DNA from: Citrobacter freundii
GTDB taxonomy: Bacteria; Pseudomonadota; Gammaproteobacteria; Enterobacterales; Enterobacteriaceae
Length of the DNA stretch: 64,000 nt
NCBI RefSeq assembly: GCF_029717145.1
Contig: NZ_CP099222.1
Span: 248,001 to 312,000, forward strand
Direction of reading: 5' to 3'
Shown here: positions 19,202 through 27,013 of the stretch, in pieces
Layout of the letters: each line of letters opens with the position of its first letter
Numbering within the stretch: position 1 is the stretch's first letter
Program-made: the position numbers and the translations under genes
Notes under the pieces: generated by a model
Told to the model about the DNA's origin: nothing
The model's database searches: none
What the model saw: the letters and a program-made list of their open reading frames with translations, nothing else

Positions 19202-19941
19202 GTAACTGGCCTTATCCCCATATTGTCGCCCATCGTGGTGGCGGTAAACTGGCCCCGGAAAACACGCTGGCGGCAATCGATGTGGGGGCGCGATTCGGGC
19301 ATACCATGATCGAATTTGACGCGAAATTGTCAAAAGATGGCGAGATCTTCTTACTGCACGACGACAACCTTGAACGCACCAGCAACGGCTGGGGCGTCGC
19401 AGGGGAGCTGAACTGGCAGGATCTGCTGCGCGTTGATGCCGGGGGCTGGTTTAGCGGCGAGTTCAAAGGCGAGCCGTTGCCGTTGCTTTCTCAGGTGGCG
19501 GAGCGCTGCCGTCAGCATCGCATGATGGCCAATATTGAGATTAAACCCACTACGGGTAGCGAGGCACTCACCGGCAGAGCCGTTGCGCTGGCAGCGCGTG
19601 AACTCTGGGCTGACATGACGCCGCCGCTGCTGTCATCCTTTGACATTGAGGCTCTTGAAGCTGCACAGCAGGCCGCACCGGAACTGCCGCGCGGGCTGCT
19701 GCTTGATGAATGGCGTGACGACTGGCGCGAACTCTCGTCGCGGCTGGGCTGCATTTCTCTTCATCTAAACTATACGCTGCTGGATGAAGCGCGTGTCGAT
19801 GCGATACGTGATGCCGGGTTACGCATTCTGGTGTACACCGTCAACCGTCCCCAGCGCGCGGCAGAGCTATTGCGCTGGGGGGTGGATTGCATCTGTACCG
19901 ATGCCATTGATGTCATTGGGCCGGATTTTCAGCCCTATTAA
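19198..19941 (+). CDS. ugpQ: Cytoplasmic glycerophosphodiester phosphodiesterase UgpQ
   Basis: A 247-residue GDPD enzyme that hydrolyses imported glycerophosphodiesters to glycerol-3-phosphate and an alcohol. Catalytic and metal residues are visible in [15 protein letters not shown] (N-terminus), [26 protein letters not shown] (about 39-64) and ANIEIKPT (about 110-117). There is no signal peptide, in contrast to GlpQ. It overlaps ugpC by 4 bp, and its stop overlaps the convergent yhhA stop by 4 bp. Confidence 0.95.
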   Translation: MSNWPYPHIVAHRGGGKLAPENTLAAIDVGARFGHTMIEFDAKLSKDGEIFLLHDDNLERTSNGWGVAGELNWQDLLRVDAGGWFSGEFKGEPLPLLSQVAERCRQHRMMANIEIKPTTGSEALTGRAVALAARELWADMTPPLLSSFDIEALEAAQQAAPELPRGLLLDEWRDDWRELSSRLGCISLHLNYTLLDEARVDAIRDAGLRILVYTVNRPQRAAELLRWGVDCICTDAIDVIGPDFQPY

Positions 19942-20381
19942 GGCCCAATCGTTTTTAACGGCACGTTAGGCTGCGGCGTGCTGGAGGGCTTAAGCATGTC
20001 GCCGTTCTTTTTCTCCGACAGCATTTGCTGCTGTTTATTCAGCGCGCTGTCCGGATTGCGGTTGGTGTTTAGCATCCCACCGTTGTTGTTGGGTAGCATT
20101 TGCTGTTGGCTGGTATTCAACTCCCCCGGCTGAGACTGGCGCACGCGCTGGGAATTGGTGTTGATCTGATTTTCCATATGCTGCTGTTGCATGCGCGTCT
20201 GCGTCTGCAACTGTTGGTTCAGCATCCCTTTCTGCTGAATTTGCTGTGATTGCATTTGTGTCTGCATCCGCTGCTGACTCGGGATCTGATAACCCGGTTG
20301 ATTCGGGTTGTTCATGGTGTTGATGGGCTGTGCAAAGCCTGCAAACGGCAATAGCATGGCTAAAATCAAGAGTCGTTTCAT
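19938..20381 (-). CDS. yhhA: YhhA, exported Gln/Asn-rich protein (DUF2756)
   Basis: A 147-residue protein with a signal peptide ([17 protein letters not shown]) and a mature part made mostly of Gln, Asn, Met, Pro and Thr, with repeated QQQM- and NTN-type blocks and no cysteine. Length and composition match E. coli YhhA. The function is unknown; the low-complexity sequence suggests a disordered envelope protein. It is convergent with ugpQ and divergent from ggt. Confidence 0.88.
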   Translation of the reverse strand: MKRLLILAMLLPFAGFAQPINTMNNPNQPGYQIPSQQRMQTQMQSQQIQQKGMLNQQLQTQTRMQQQHMENQINTNSQRVRQSQPGELNTSQQQMLPNNNGGMLNTNRNPDSALNKQQQMLSEKKNGDMLKPSSTPQPNVPLKTIGP

Positions 20382-20499
20382 CGCTTTTCTCCTCTCGGGG
20401 ATCTCTTTAGTTTACTCCTTTCTCGCCGTTACGATGGTTATTTCAGAGTTATGCACCAGGCTTAGTGGGGGCAGACCCCCGTACATCTGGAGAATAACG

Positions 20500-22242
20500 A
20501 TGATAAAACCGACGTTTATACGCCGGGTAGCCATTGCTGCTCTGCTCTCAGGAAGCTGTTTCAGCGCGGCTGCCGCACCGGCTGCGCCGCCAGTATCATA
20601 TGGCGTGGAAGAAGATGTGTTCCATCCCGTGCGCGCGCAGCAGGGGATGGTTGCCTCCGTGGATGCGATGGCCACGCAGGTTGGGGTAGATATCTTAAAG
20701 CAGGGGGGTAACGCGGTAGATGCTGCCGTGGCCGTGGGGTATGCACTGGCGGTGACGCATCCCCAGGCGGGGAACCTGGGCGGCGGTGGATTTATGCTGC
20801 TGCGCACCAAAGACGGGAATACGACCGCTATCGATTTCCGTGAAATGGCGCCGGCTAACGCCACGCGTGATATGTTCCTCGACGATCAGGGCAATCCGGA
20901 CAGTAAAAAATCGCTAACCTCGCATCTGGCTTCCGGCACGCCGGGGACCGTGGCCGGATTCTCGCTGGCGCTGGAGAAATACGGCACGATGCCGCTCAAC
21001 AAAGTGGTACGCCCGGCGATGAAGCTGGCGGCAGAGGGATTTGTGGTTAACGATGCGCTGGCTGACGATCTCAAAACGTACGGCAGTGAAGTGATCCCCA
21101 ACCACGAGAACAGCAAAGCTATTTTCTGGAAAGACGGCGAACCGCTAAAAAAGGGCGACAAGCTGGTACAGAAAAACCTGGCGAAAAGCCTCGAGATGAT
21201 TGCCGAGAATGGCCCGGATGCGTTTTATAAAGGGGTGATTGCCGATCAGATAGCCGAGGAGATGAAGAAGAACGGCGGGCTGATGAGCAAAGACGATTTA
21301 GCCGCTTATAAAGCCGTGGAGCGTAAACCGATTAGCGGCGACTATCGCGGATACCAGGTCTTCTCGATGCCGCCCCCGTCCTCTGGCGGTATTCATATTG
21401 TGCAGATCCTTAATATTCTCGAAAACTTCGATATGAAGAAATACGGATTTGGCAGCGCCGATGCCATGCAGGTGATGGCGGAGGCGGAGAAGTATGCTTA
21501 CGCCGACCGCTCTGAATACCTTGGCGATCCGGATTTTGTGAAGGTACCGTGGCAGGCGCTGACCAACAAAGCGTATGCCAAATCGCTTGCCGAGCAGATC
21601 GATATCAATAAAGCCAAACCCTCCAGTCAGATCAAACCGGGCAAGCTTGCCCCGTACGAAAGTAACCAAACCACCCACTTCTCGGTGGTGGATAAAGACG
21701 GCAACGCCGTGGCGGTGACCTATACCCTGAACACCACCTTCGGCACCGGTATTGTGGCGGGTAACACCGGTATTCTGCTCAATAACGAAATGGATGACTT
21801 CTCTGCCAAACCGGGTGTCCCGAACGTTTACGGGCTGGTGGGCGGTGATGCCAACGCGGTAGGGCCGAATAAGCGCCCGCTGTCGTCCATGTCGCCGACT
21901 ATCGTAGTGAAAGATGGCAAAACCTGGCTGGTTACCGGTAGCCCTGGCGGCAGTCGTATTATCACCACTGTGCTGCAAATGGTGGTCAACAGCATCGATT
22001 TTGGAATGAACGTCGCCGAAGCCACCAATGCACCGCGTTTCCATCATCAGTGGTTGCCGGATGAGCTGCGCATCGAGAAAGGCTTCAGCCCGGACACCAT
22101 CAAACTGTTGGAACAGAAAGGGCAAAAAGTCGCGCTCAAAGAGGCGATGGGCAGCACCCAGAGCATTATGGTCGGGCCGGATGGCGCACTGTATGGCGCA
22201 TCTGACCCACGCTCCGTGGATGATTTAACAGCGGGATACTAA
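20500..22242 (+). CDS. ggt: Gamma-glutamyltranspeptidase Ggt
   Basis: A 580-residue periplasmic N-terminal nucleophile hydrolase that cleaves and transfers the gamma-glutamyl group of glutathione. The signal peptide ends at SAAAA. The precursor self-cleaves before Thr391 (SNQTTHFS), giving large and small subunits; this Thr is the nucleophile. Conserved GNLGGGGFM, PPPSSGGIH and PLSSMSPTIV are present. The ATG at 20500 follows TGGAGAATAACG and gives the E. coli length; the frame upstream runs into yhhA antisense. A weak hairpin (22252-22271) lies after the stop. Confidence 0.96.
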   Translation: MIKPTFIRRVAIAALLSGSCFSAAAAPAAPPVSYGVEEDVFHPVRAQQGMVASVDAMATQVGVDILKQGGNAVDAAVAVGYALAVTHPQAGNLGGGGFMLLRTKDGNTTAIDFREMAPANATRDMFLDDQGNPDSKKSLTSHLASGTPGTVAGFSLALEKYGTMPLNKVVRPAMKLAAEGFVVNDALADDLKTYGSEVIPNHENSKAIFWKDGEPLKKGDKLVQKNLAKSLEMIAENGPDAFYKGVIADQIAEEMKKNGGLMSKDDLAAYKAVERKPISGDYRGYQVFSMPPPSSGGIHIVQILNILENFDMKKYGFGSADAMQVMAEAEKYAYADRSEYLGDPDFVKVPWQALTNKAYAKSLAEQIDINKAKPSSQIKPGKLAPYESNQTTHFSVVDKDGNAVAVTYTLNTTFGTGIVAGNTGILLNNEMDDFSAKPGVPNVYGLVGGDANAVGPNKRPLSSMSPTIVVKDGKTWLVTGSPGGSRIITTVLQMVVNSIDFGMNVAEATNAPRFHHQWLPDELRIEKGFSPDTIKLLEQKGQKVALKEAMGSTQSIMVGPDGALYGASDPRSVDDLTAGY

Positions 22243-22304
22243 GAATGACGGCCCTCTTCGGTGGGAGAGGGTTTGTCGGTTCAACAGCATTATTCTTCAC
22301 GTGA

Positions 22305-22565
22305 TTATGGTACGTTATTGTCAGCATCAGTATTCTTGATTAACCTGTATCCTTTTTCAGATACGCGGTAGTAAGGCATGGGTTTATTCCCGCTATCCTC
22401 GATATTTACCAATCCTTCGCTAGCCAGTTTATTCACAATATTAACGACATTGCTGAATCCCGGGATTTTTTTCATGGACAGCGCGCGATCTAGATTCATC
22501 CAGTTCCAGTTAATATCTTTTTCAGCCATAACTTTCAGTACGTTAAACTCTGTTTCAGTTATCAT
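22305..22565 (-). CDS. Small winged-helix-like protein at the end of the YhhZ island
   Basis: An 86-residue protein (from ATG 22565; an alternative ATG at 22577 adds four residues). The pattern ITETEFNVLKVMAEKD ... NIVNKLASEGLVNIEDS ... YYRVSEKGYRLI has the helix-helix-wing order of MarR/PadR-like small DNA-binding proteins. It overlaps the end of yrhB, so it belongs to the same transcript. It could regulate the island or be a further immunity-like protein. Family not recognised. Confidence 0.6.
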   Translation of the reverse strand: MITETEFNVLKVMAEKDINWNWMNLDRALSMKKIPGFSNVVNIVNKLASEGLVNIEDSGNKPMPYYRVSEKGYRLIKNTDADNNVP

Positions 22566-22872
22566 AGTTAATCGCATCCGAGTAAGCGTAGCTTCGTGTT
22601 TTTTTGCTTTCTTCGTAGTCTTTTAAATATTTCTCCAGCGGCCAGGCAGTGCCTAAATCAAAGATTTCACCACTATCTTTATCGATGATGAATGGAGCGT
22701 TTCCTGCCAGACGGGCAGCGTTGTCTCCGGTTTCAAGGTATTCCCTGGACTCGAAGCAAAAAAAACAACCTTCTGCAAACCGTCCATGGAGTGTGATAAC
22801 GACAGGAGTATCCGCATCGTAAAGATATTTATTGGCTTTGTTTATGGCTTCTTTGTAAGAGATCACTAGCAT
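22555..22872 (-). CDS. yrhB: YrhB, immunity-35-type protein
   Basis: A 105-residue protein very similar over its first 90 residues to E. coli YrhB (VVITLHGRFAEG, LETGDNAARLAGNAPFIIDKDSGEIFDLGTA). YrhB belongs to the Imm35 group of predicted immunity proteins and is reported as chaperone-like in E. coli. The C-terminus (SKKTRSYAYSDAINYDN) is longer than in K-12. It lies between ggt and the Hcp-HNH gene, as in K-12. No cognate toxin for it is evident besides the YhhZ-type protein upstream. Confidence 0.8.
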   Translation of the reverse strand: MLVISYKEAINKANKYLYDADTPVVITLHGRFAEGCFFCFESREYLETGDNAARLAGNAPFIIDKDSGEIFDLGTAWPLEKYLKDYEESKKTRSYAYSDAINYDN

Positions 22873-22907
22873 TCCCCTTATAGAACATGACTTTATTGTT
22901 TTGCTCT

Positions 22908-23165
22908 CTACTTTTTTCGCTCAAGCCCAACATATTCAACAAAACCCTCCTCAGAATAAATATTCATTCTTATTCTGAGAATGTCTATTGTATCTTTTGC
23001 AAGTTTTTTAGGTATGAACAAAACAAAAACTCTGTCGTCACCATCAATAATTACTCCTGAGGCCAATTGTGATAATATTTCGTCTGGTAATATATAACCA
23101 CCTAATGTTTTCTTGCTTATTTCCTTTTCTTTTTGTTCTAAAGTATTTAAAGACAATTTTCTCAT
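22908..23165 (-). CDS. Small protein of unknown function in the YhhZ island
   Basis: An 85-residue protein with a charged N-terminal helix (LNTLEQKEKEISKKT), then a beta-rich part (GVIIDGDDRVFVLFIPKKLAKDTIDILRIRMNIYSEEGFVEYVGLERKK). It starts 18 bp after the stop of the YrhA-like gene. I do not recognise the family. Its place inside a toxin island suggests an immunity or accessory role; a relation to K-12 yrhD is possible but I cannot verify it. Confidence 0.6.
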   Translation of the reverse strand: MRKLSLNTLEQKEKEISKKTLGGYILPDEILSQLASGVIIDGDDRVFVLFIPKKLAKDTIDILRIRMNIYSEEGFVEYVGLERKK

Positions 23166-23183
23166 TATGTGTCCTGGTATTTA

Positions 23184-23678
23184 TTAACGAACAGTGTCTA
23201 GAATTTCATTTAAAAATTCAGTAAAGGATTTAAATTTTCCAAATACATTATCAGTACCGATGTTATCTCTAATTTCAAAGAGACAGGTTTTAGTATCATA
23301 GGTGAATAACGAAATACTATCATCGCCAATGACTAATCGTTCAGCAAGATCAGGGTTTATATAGTCATCATTATTTCTATAAAACTCGTTCACTATAAAT
23401 AAGTTATTAACTAAAGATTCTGGTATTGAAAGACTGAAAATCCTTAATCCATTATACTCAAACCCATCCATTGTTTCTAAGAATGTTAAATAATCAGGTT
23501 GATTAGAGAATAATATGCAGACTTCATCACATAATTGTTCGAGTATCGGTGATGTTTCAGTTTTAGAGTTTCTTTTTGTGATGCTTTCAATAAATGAACT
23601 TTTTATGGCATCTTCTATAGGATAAGCAAAGTTATCCATCATGATTTTTAATTCAACAAGAAGGTCTTCAATCTTCAT
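23184..23678 (-). CDS. yrhA: YrhA-like SMI1/KNR4-type protein, probable immunity to the Hcp-HNH toxin
   Basis: A 164-residue acidic protein located directly behind the Hcp-HNH gene (21 bp gap). The order of features, with an acidic helical start, MDGFEYNGLRIFSL, then DDYINPDLAERLVIGDDSISLFTYDTKT, is typical of SMI1/KNR4 (SUKH) immunity proteins. E. coli K-12 yrhA has the same position but is cut by IS1; here the frame is full length. Strong acidity fits a protein that covers the basic active site of a nuclease. Immunity is inferred. Confidence 0.72.
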   Translation of the reverse strand: MKIEDLLVELKIMMDNFAYPIEDAIKSSFIESITKRNSKTETSPILEQLCDEVCILFSNQPDYLTFLETMDGFEYNGLRIFSLSIPESLVNNLFIVNEFYRNNDDYINPDLAERLVIGDDSISLFTYDTKTCLFEIRDNIGTDNVFGKFKSFTEFLNEILDTVR

Positions 23679-23699
23679 TTTTTCTTTAATCCTGCAATA

Positions 23700-24854
23700 T
23701 TACTTAAGTGGGTAAATTGAACCTGAAGGGATTGCCCAGAGTATTGTTTTGCTTTCGCCGGGTAACATTTTTCTTGTTACATTGGATTGCATATTGGTAA
23801 ATATTTTGTGATAGGGTTCGTTCTTTGTTAGTACTAAATTATCAAAGCTATTTGTTCCTCCATCATCTAATGGTAATTTATGGTGAACACTATAGTTATG
23901 AGGAACATTCCCGTTACGCATTCTTAAAAAATCTTCCGAATTAAATCTATTTGTGTAAATAGGTTTTTTGGCAAGGTCAATAATGAACTTTTTCCTTATA
24001 GTACTATCGAATTCCTTTCGTAATGCTGCTGCTTCTATTGGGTTTCTTCGGGTGTAATTTATTTCTTTTACGATTACGCCAGAAAGTAATTTGGGTTCGC
24101 CTCTTAGTTTTCCAAGATAGATGGTAATTTCATGATAATAATCAAAACTAGAACGTCTGGCTAACAAAATTGAACTTGCTGCAAGTAACGCACCTGTCGT
24201 TTTTTCATTCAGGACTTGATCATATCCTTTAATCGCATCACCACCCAGCTTTTCCGCCGTTTCCCTGAAACCGTCGATATTCCCGTTGTAGATCCCTCCG
24301 GCGGCAAGCAGTCTGCCAACCCCTTTGCTGTTTAACGTATTGAGGCCGTTGTCTGCGGGGGTTTTGGGAGGGGGGATAAACAGGCGGTTGTAGTTTTCGG
24401 GCAACGCCAGGTAGCTGAACTCAGTGTTGGCAATAAGATGTTTGCAGAGGATATATTCATAGCTGATGGTTATTGTTTCTGTATCTAAATTATTCTCGCT
24501 GAATTGGTGTTGAATGGCTGATAGAAATGCTCCCCGCAGTTGAATATAATAATACTTCTCCCATCTACCGAATCTATTGATGCGGTAGAAATAAAACTCC
24601 ATATATAACTGCTCGTTGTTGTTAATAGCATTAACAAATAATGGGGCGCTTTTATCTATCAGTTTACAAAATCGCAGTCCGTGCAAATGAGAACCTGCGC
24701 CAGTACTGGTTATACTATTAGTGAACGAAAAGGTGAAAATTTCGTCTTCGTGCCCTATTTGCCAGCGGTTACCCACGGATGCAATGGTTCCACATCCATC
24801 AGAAATAGCCCCCTGCTGTTGTCCTGAAACCATCAGATAGACGATATCACTCAT
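23700..24854 (-). CDS. yhhZ: Hcp-fused HNH nuclease effector (YhhZ type, T6SS)
   Basis: A 384-residue two-part protein. Residues 1 to about 150 follow the Hcp tube-protein fold (MSDIVYLMVSGQQQGAISDGC, GHEDEIFTFSF, GLRFCKLIDKSAPLFVNAI, ETITISYEYILCKH). A linker and helical part follow, and the last 60 residues hold an HNH-type nuclease motif (YSVHHKLPLDDGGTNSFDNLVL). It is very close to E. coli YhhZ, an Hcp with an extended toxin. Start ATG 24854 has SD AAGGAT. No T6SS structural genes are visible, so it would be an orphan effector using an apparatus encoded elsewhere. AT-rich relative to the flanks, indicating transfer. Confidence 0.88.
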   Translation of the reverse strand: MSDIVYLMVSGQQQGAISDGCGTIASVGNRWQIGHEDEIFTFSFTNSITSTGAGSHLHGLRFCKLIDKSAPLFVNAINNNEQLYMEFYFYRINRFGRWEKYYYIQLRGAFLSAIQHQFSENNLDTETITISYEYILCKHLIANTEFSYLALPENYNRLFIPPPKTPADNGLNTLNSKGVGRLLAAGGIYNGNIDGFRETAEKLGGDAIKGYDQVLNEKTTGALLAASSILLARRSSFDYYHEITIYLGKLRGEPKLLSGVIVKEINYTRRNPIEAAALRKEFDSTIRKKFIIDLAKKPIYTNRFNSEDFLRMRNGNVPHNYSVHHKLPLDDGGTNSFDNLVLTKNEPYHKIFTNMQSNVTRKMLPGESKTILWAIPSGSIYPLK

Positions 24855-25125
24855 GAAATCCTTATCCTTTTATTACGTGTTATCGTAAAAATGGTAATTT
24901 TTCTCTTTGTTTTTATTTACGCTTTCTGATGGTGTTCGTATATAGCAGAAACAAAACGTTTCATTTTAAGTTAATATTTTTGAGGGGATTCTGAATATAA
25001 ATAACCAAGGAGAGACGTTTTTATATATTTAATAATGGGGGGATATTGAAAGAATAATTGTTGATGTTATTTTATTCACATCAGTGGCCTACATCGTGCT
25101 ATACGCTGTAGGCCTTATCTGTCAG
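24855..25125. other. AT-rich spacer upstream of the Hcp-HNH gene
   Basis: It should hold the promoter of the minus-strand toxin operon. The sequence is clearly more AT-rich than the flanking core genes. I see no operator or RNA gene I can name. Confidence 0.4.
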
Positions 25126-26010
25126 CTAGGGAACGTACTGTTGCTGTGATTCAGACCAGCGATATATGCGACTGCTTTTATCCTCAAGGTTAACACGCTC
25201 TACGTCATAAAAACCGGCGGTCTTTGCCGCGCGTATTTTCAGGATGTACTTACTTTCGCTGATGTCGTGCTGTCGCGTTCCGTCCTGATTCCAGTCCCCG
25301 GCGATATCCTGATATTGGTAAATAAGGTTGGAAAACACGTTGATTATCTTGTTGTCTTTAATCGCGTAGAGCTCCAGCACTTCATAAAATGCACCGCCGC
25401 CGGAATACGCATTTGAGTACCCGCCGCGTACCCCGAATGCCAGAGTATCGGGTGCGATCCGATAAGGGGCCAGATCCAGTTTAGTGTAATAAGCCAGCGG
25501 TTTGACGGACTCATCATCACTCTGCGCTTCGGCGTTTTCATTCCACGTTGAGAGCTGGTCCAGCGGTTTTTCTGAACGTGCGATCGGCTGCAACTGTTGA
25601 TTCTGCCAGGAAAAAACGCCGAGATATAATTTATTGACGCGGCTGGTGCTGTAATTTTCCGGACAGCCGTTATCTGCGCGTTTCCTGGTTTGTTCTGCCT
25701 CTGCCTGATTATCGGCAAAACAGGCGACGCCAATGTATTTCCCGTTTTTGCCCCAGGCTTTGGCACCGGTCATAATCAGGTTTTTGGGGTCTTCATTCGG
25801 CGCAACCCAGCTAATCCATTGCGCTACCTCTAACCCTTGCGGCAGTTCACCAAACCCTTTGGCGGGCGTTGCCCCCATCATTTGCTCGGCGAAAATCTGC
25901 TTACCTTCCGGATGTTGAATGGCGTTGGGGATAGAATCCACATTTTGTACGGTCGTGGCGTAGCCGGGGGAAATCGTTGCCAGCAGAACCAGCGATAAAA
26001 CCTTTTTCAC
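25126..26010 (-). CDS. Exported protein of unknown function
   Basis: A 294-residue protein from a GTG start at 26010 preceded by AAAGGATGCATC, a good SD. The signal peptide is MKKVLSLVLLATISPGYA. The mature protein is hydrophilic, with two cysteines (VACFADN, DNGCPEN), many Trp and Tyr, and a beta-rich pattern near the C-terminus (DISESKYILKIRAAKTAGFYDVERVNLEDKSSRIYRW). The frame continues to an ATG at 26055, but that would bury the signal peptide. It follows yhhY on the same strand with 44 bp between. K-12 has no gene here. I recognise no family. Confidence 0.8.
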   Translation of the reverse strand: MKKVLSLVLLATISPGYATTVQNVDSIPNAIQHPEGKQIFAEQMMGATPAKGFGELPQGLEVAQWISWVAPNEDPKNLIMTGAKAWGKNGKYIGVACFADNQAEAEQTRKRADNGCPENYSTSRVNKLYLGVFSWQNQQLQPIARSEKPLDQLSTWNENAEAQSDDESVKPLAYYTKLDLAPYRIAPDTLAFGVRGGYSNAYSGGGAFYEVLELYAIKDNKIINVFSNLIYQYQDIAGDWNQDGTRQHDISESKYILKIRAAKTAGFYDVERVNLEDKSSRIYRWSESQQQYVP

Positions 26011-26054
26011 GATGCATCCTTTCAATAAAAAGGGCGAGATGACTCGCCCAACCA

Positions 26055-26543
26055 TTACTTCACGCGCGCCATAAAGTACGCATCAACGTACTCACCGTTG
26101 CGCAGGCCATATTTCTTACCGGTCCCTTCGATTTCAAAGCCATACTTTTTGTACACTGCCACAGCAGGTTCATTATCGACAAACACCGTCAGCTCAATGC
26201 GCTCGACGCGCAGCCAGTTGTCGCACATGTCGATCATGGTGCGGATGAGCGCGCTGGCGACGCCGCGATTTTGCCAGCGGGCATCTACGCAGATCCCAAA
26301 ATCAGCAACGTGGCTGCGGCGCGGGCGCTGGGTGACTTCAATGCATAGGTGCCCCACGACAATATCATCAATGCAGGCAACCAGTTGTTTGACACCGGTG
26401 CGCTCGGCGAGCCGTTCTTGCCACATCTCCATGGAAGGATGAGGAACCTGTAGCGTATTGTGATACACCTCCGGCTGGGCATGGATTTGACGAATGGCGT
26501 CGTAATCTTTCTTTTCAGCGTGGCGTATCACTATCTCACTCAT
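26055..26543 (-). CDS. yhhY: Amino acid N-acetyltransferase YhhY (GNAT)
   Basis: A 162-residue GNAT enzyme with the acetyl-CoA motif RWQNRGVASALIRTMID (about residues 88-104) and a C-terminal FVDNEPAVAVYKKYGFEIEGTGKKYGLRNGEYVDAYFM stretch typical of N-acetyltransferases. E. coli YhhY (AaaT) acetylates some L-amino acids. Length matches K-12. It is divergent from ryhB, with its start about 120 bp from the sRNA. Confidence 0.92.
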   Translation of the reverse strand: MSEIVIRHAEKKDYDAIRQIHAQPEVYHNTLQVPHPSMEMWQERLAERTGVKQLVACIDDIVVGHLCIEVTQRPRRSHVADFGICVDARWQNRGVASALIRTMIDMCDNWLRVERIELTVFVDNEPAVAVYKKYGFEIEGTGKKYGLRNGEYVDAYFMARVK

Positions 26544-26641
26544 TCCTTATCTCCTGCAGGGTTAATTGTGTATTTACACTCGCTGAGAAAGAAAAATCCG
26601 TCAACTGCATTTTTTTGCAAAAAGAAGTAGACAAGTGCGAA

Positions 26642-26657
26642 TGAGAATGATTATTAT
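26642..26657 (+). promoter_or_regulatory. ryhB promoter with overlapping Fur box
   Basis: TGAGAATGATTATTA (26642-26656) matches the Fur 7-1-7 consensus TGATAATGATTATCA at 13 of 15 positions. The -10 TATTAT (26652-26657) lies within it, so Fur with iron would block initiation directly. Confidence 0.85.
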
Positions 26658-26663
26658 TGCTCT

Positions 26664-26757
26664 GCGTTCAGGGGAACCCTACGGAGAACCTGAAAGCACG
26701 ACATTGCTCACATTGCTTCCAGTATTACTTTAGCCAGCTTTTGCTGGCTTTTTTTTT
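26664..26757 (+). ncRNA. ryhB: RyhB iron-stress small RNA
   Basis: A transcript of about 93 nt. The core GAGAACCTGAAAGCACGACA (26685-26704) and the following 20-odd bases, through the seed and into TTCCAGTATTACTT, are the same as E. coli RyhB. The gene also lies between yhhY and yhhX, as in E. coli. The 3' hairpin AGCCAGC TTT TGCTGGCT and nine T form the Hfq-binding terminator. The 5' stem-loop (GCGTTCAGGGGAACCCTACG) differs from K-12. It represses iron-using proteins when iron is scarce. Confidence 0.93.
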
Positions 26758-26907
26758 GGGGTTTTGTTTCAGCCTGGCTTACTTGCCATTTTGTCCCCGG
26801 GAAGTGCTCGTGCTCCTCACGTACATTTAGTACGCTCCGGGCCCTGCGCGCTTGCCGTGAACAAACTGACCGCGACGCCGCCGGCCGATCTTGAGGCTAC
26901 TGCTTTT

Positions 26908-26939
26908 GTAGGCCGGATAAGGCCACGCCGCATCCGGCA
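26908..26939. repeat. REP unit upstream of yhhX
   Basis: taggccggataaggcc ... gcatccggc. The rest of the stretch 26758-26907 contains an imperfect dyad (GTACATTTAGTAC, 26821-26833) and nothing else I can name. Confidence 0.8.
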
Positions 26940-27013
26940 CGATGACAGGATGGATTCAGTCTCCCCCCACTTTGCGCTATGGTGTAGGCAATCACCTTCA
27001 AAAGGATTGCCTC

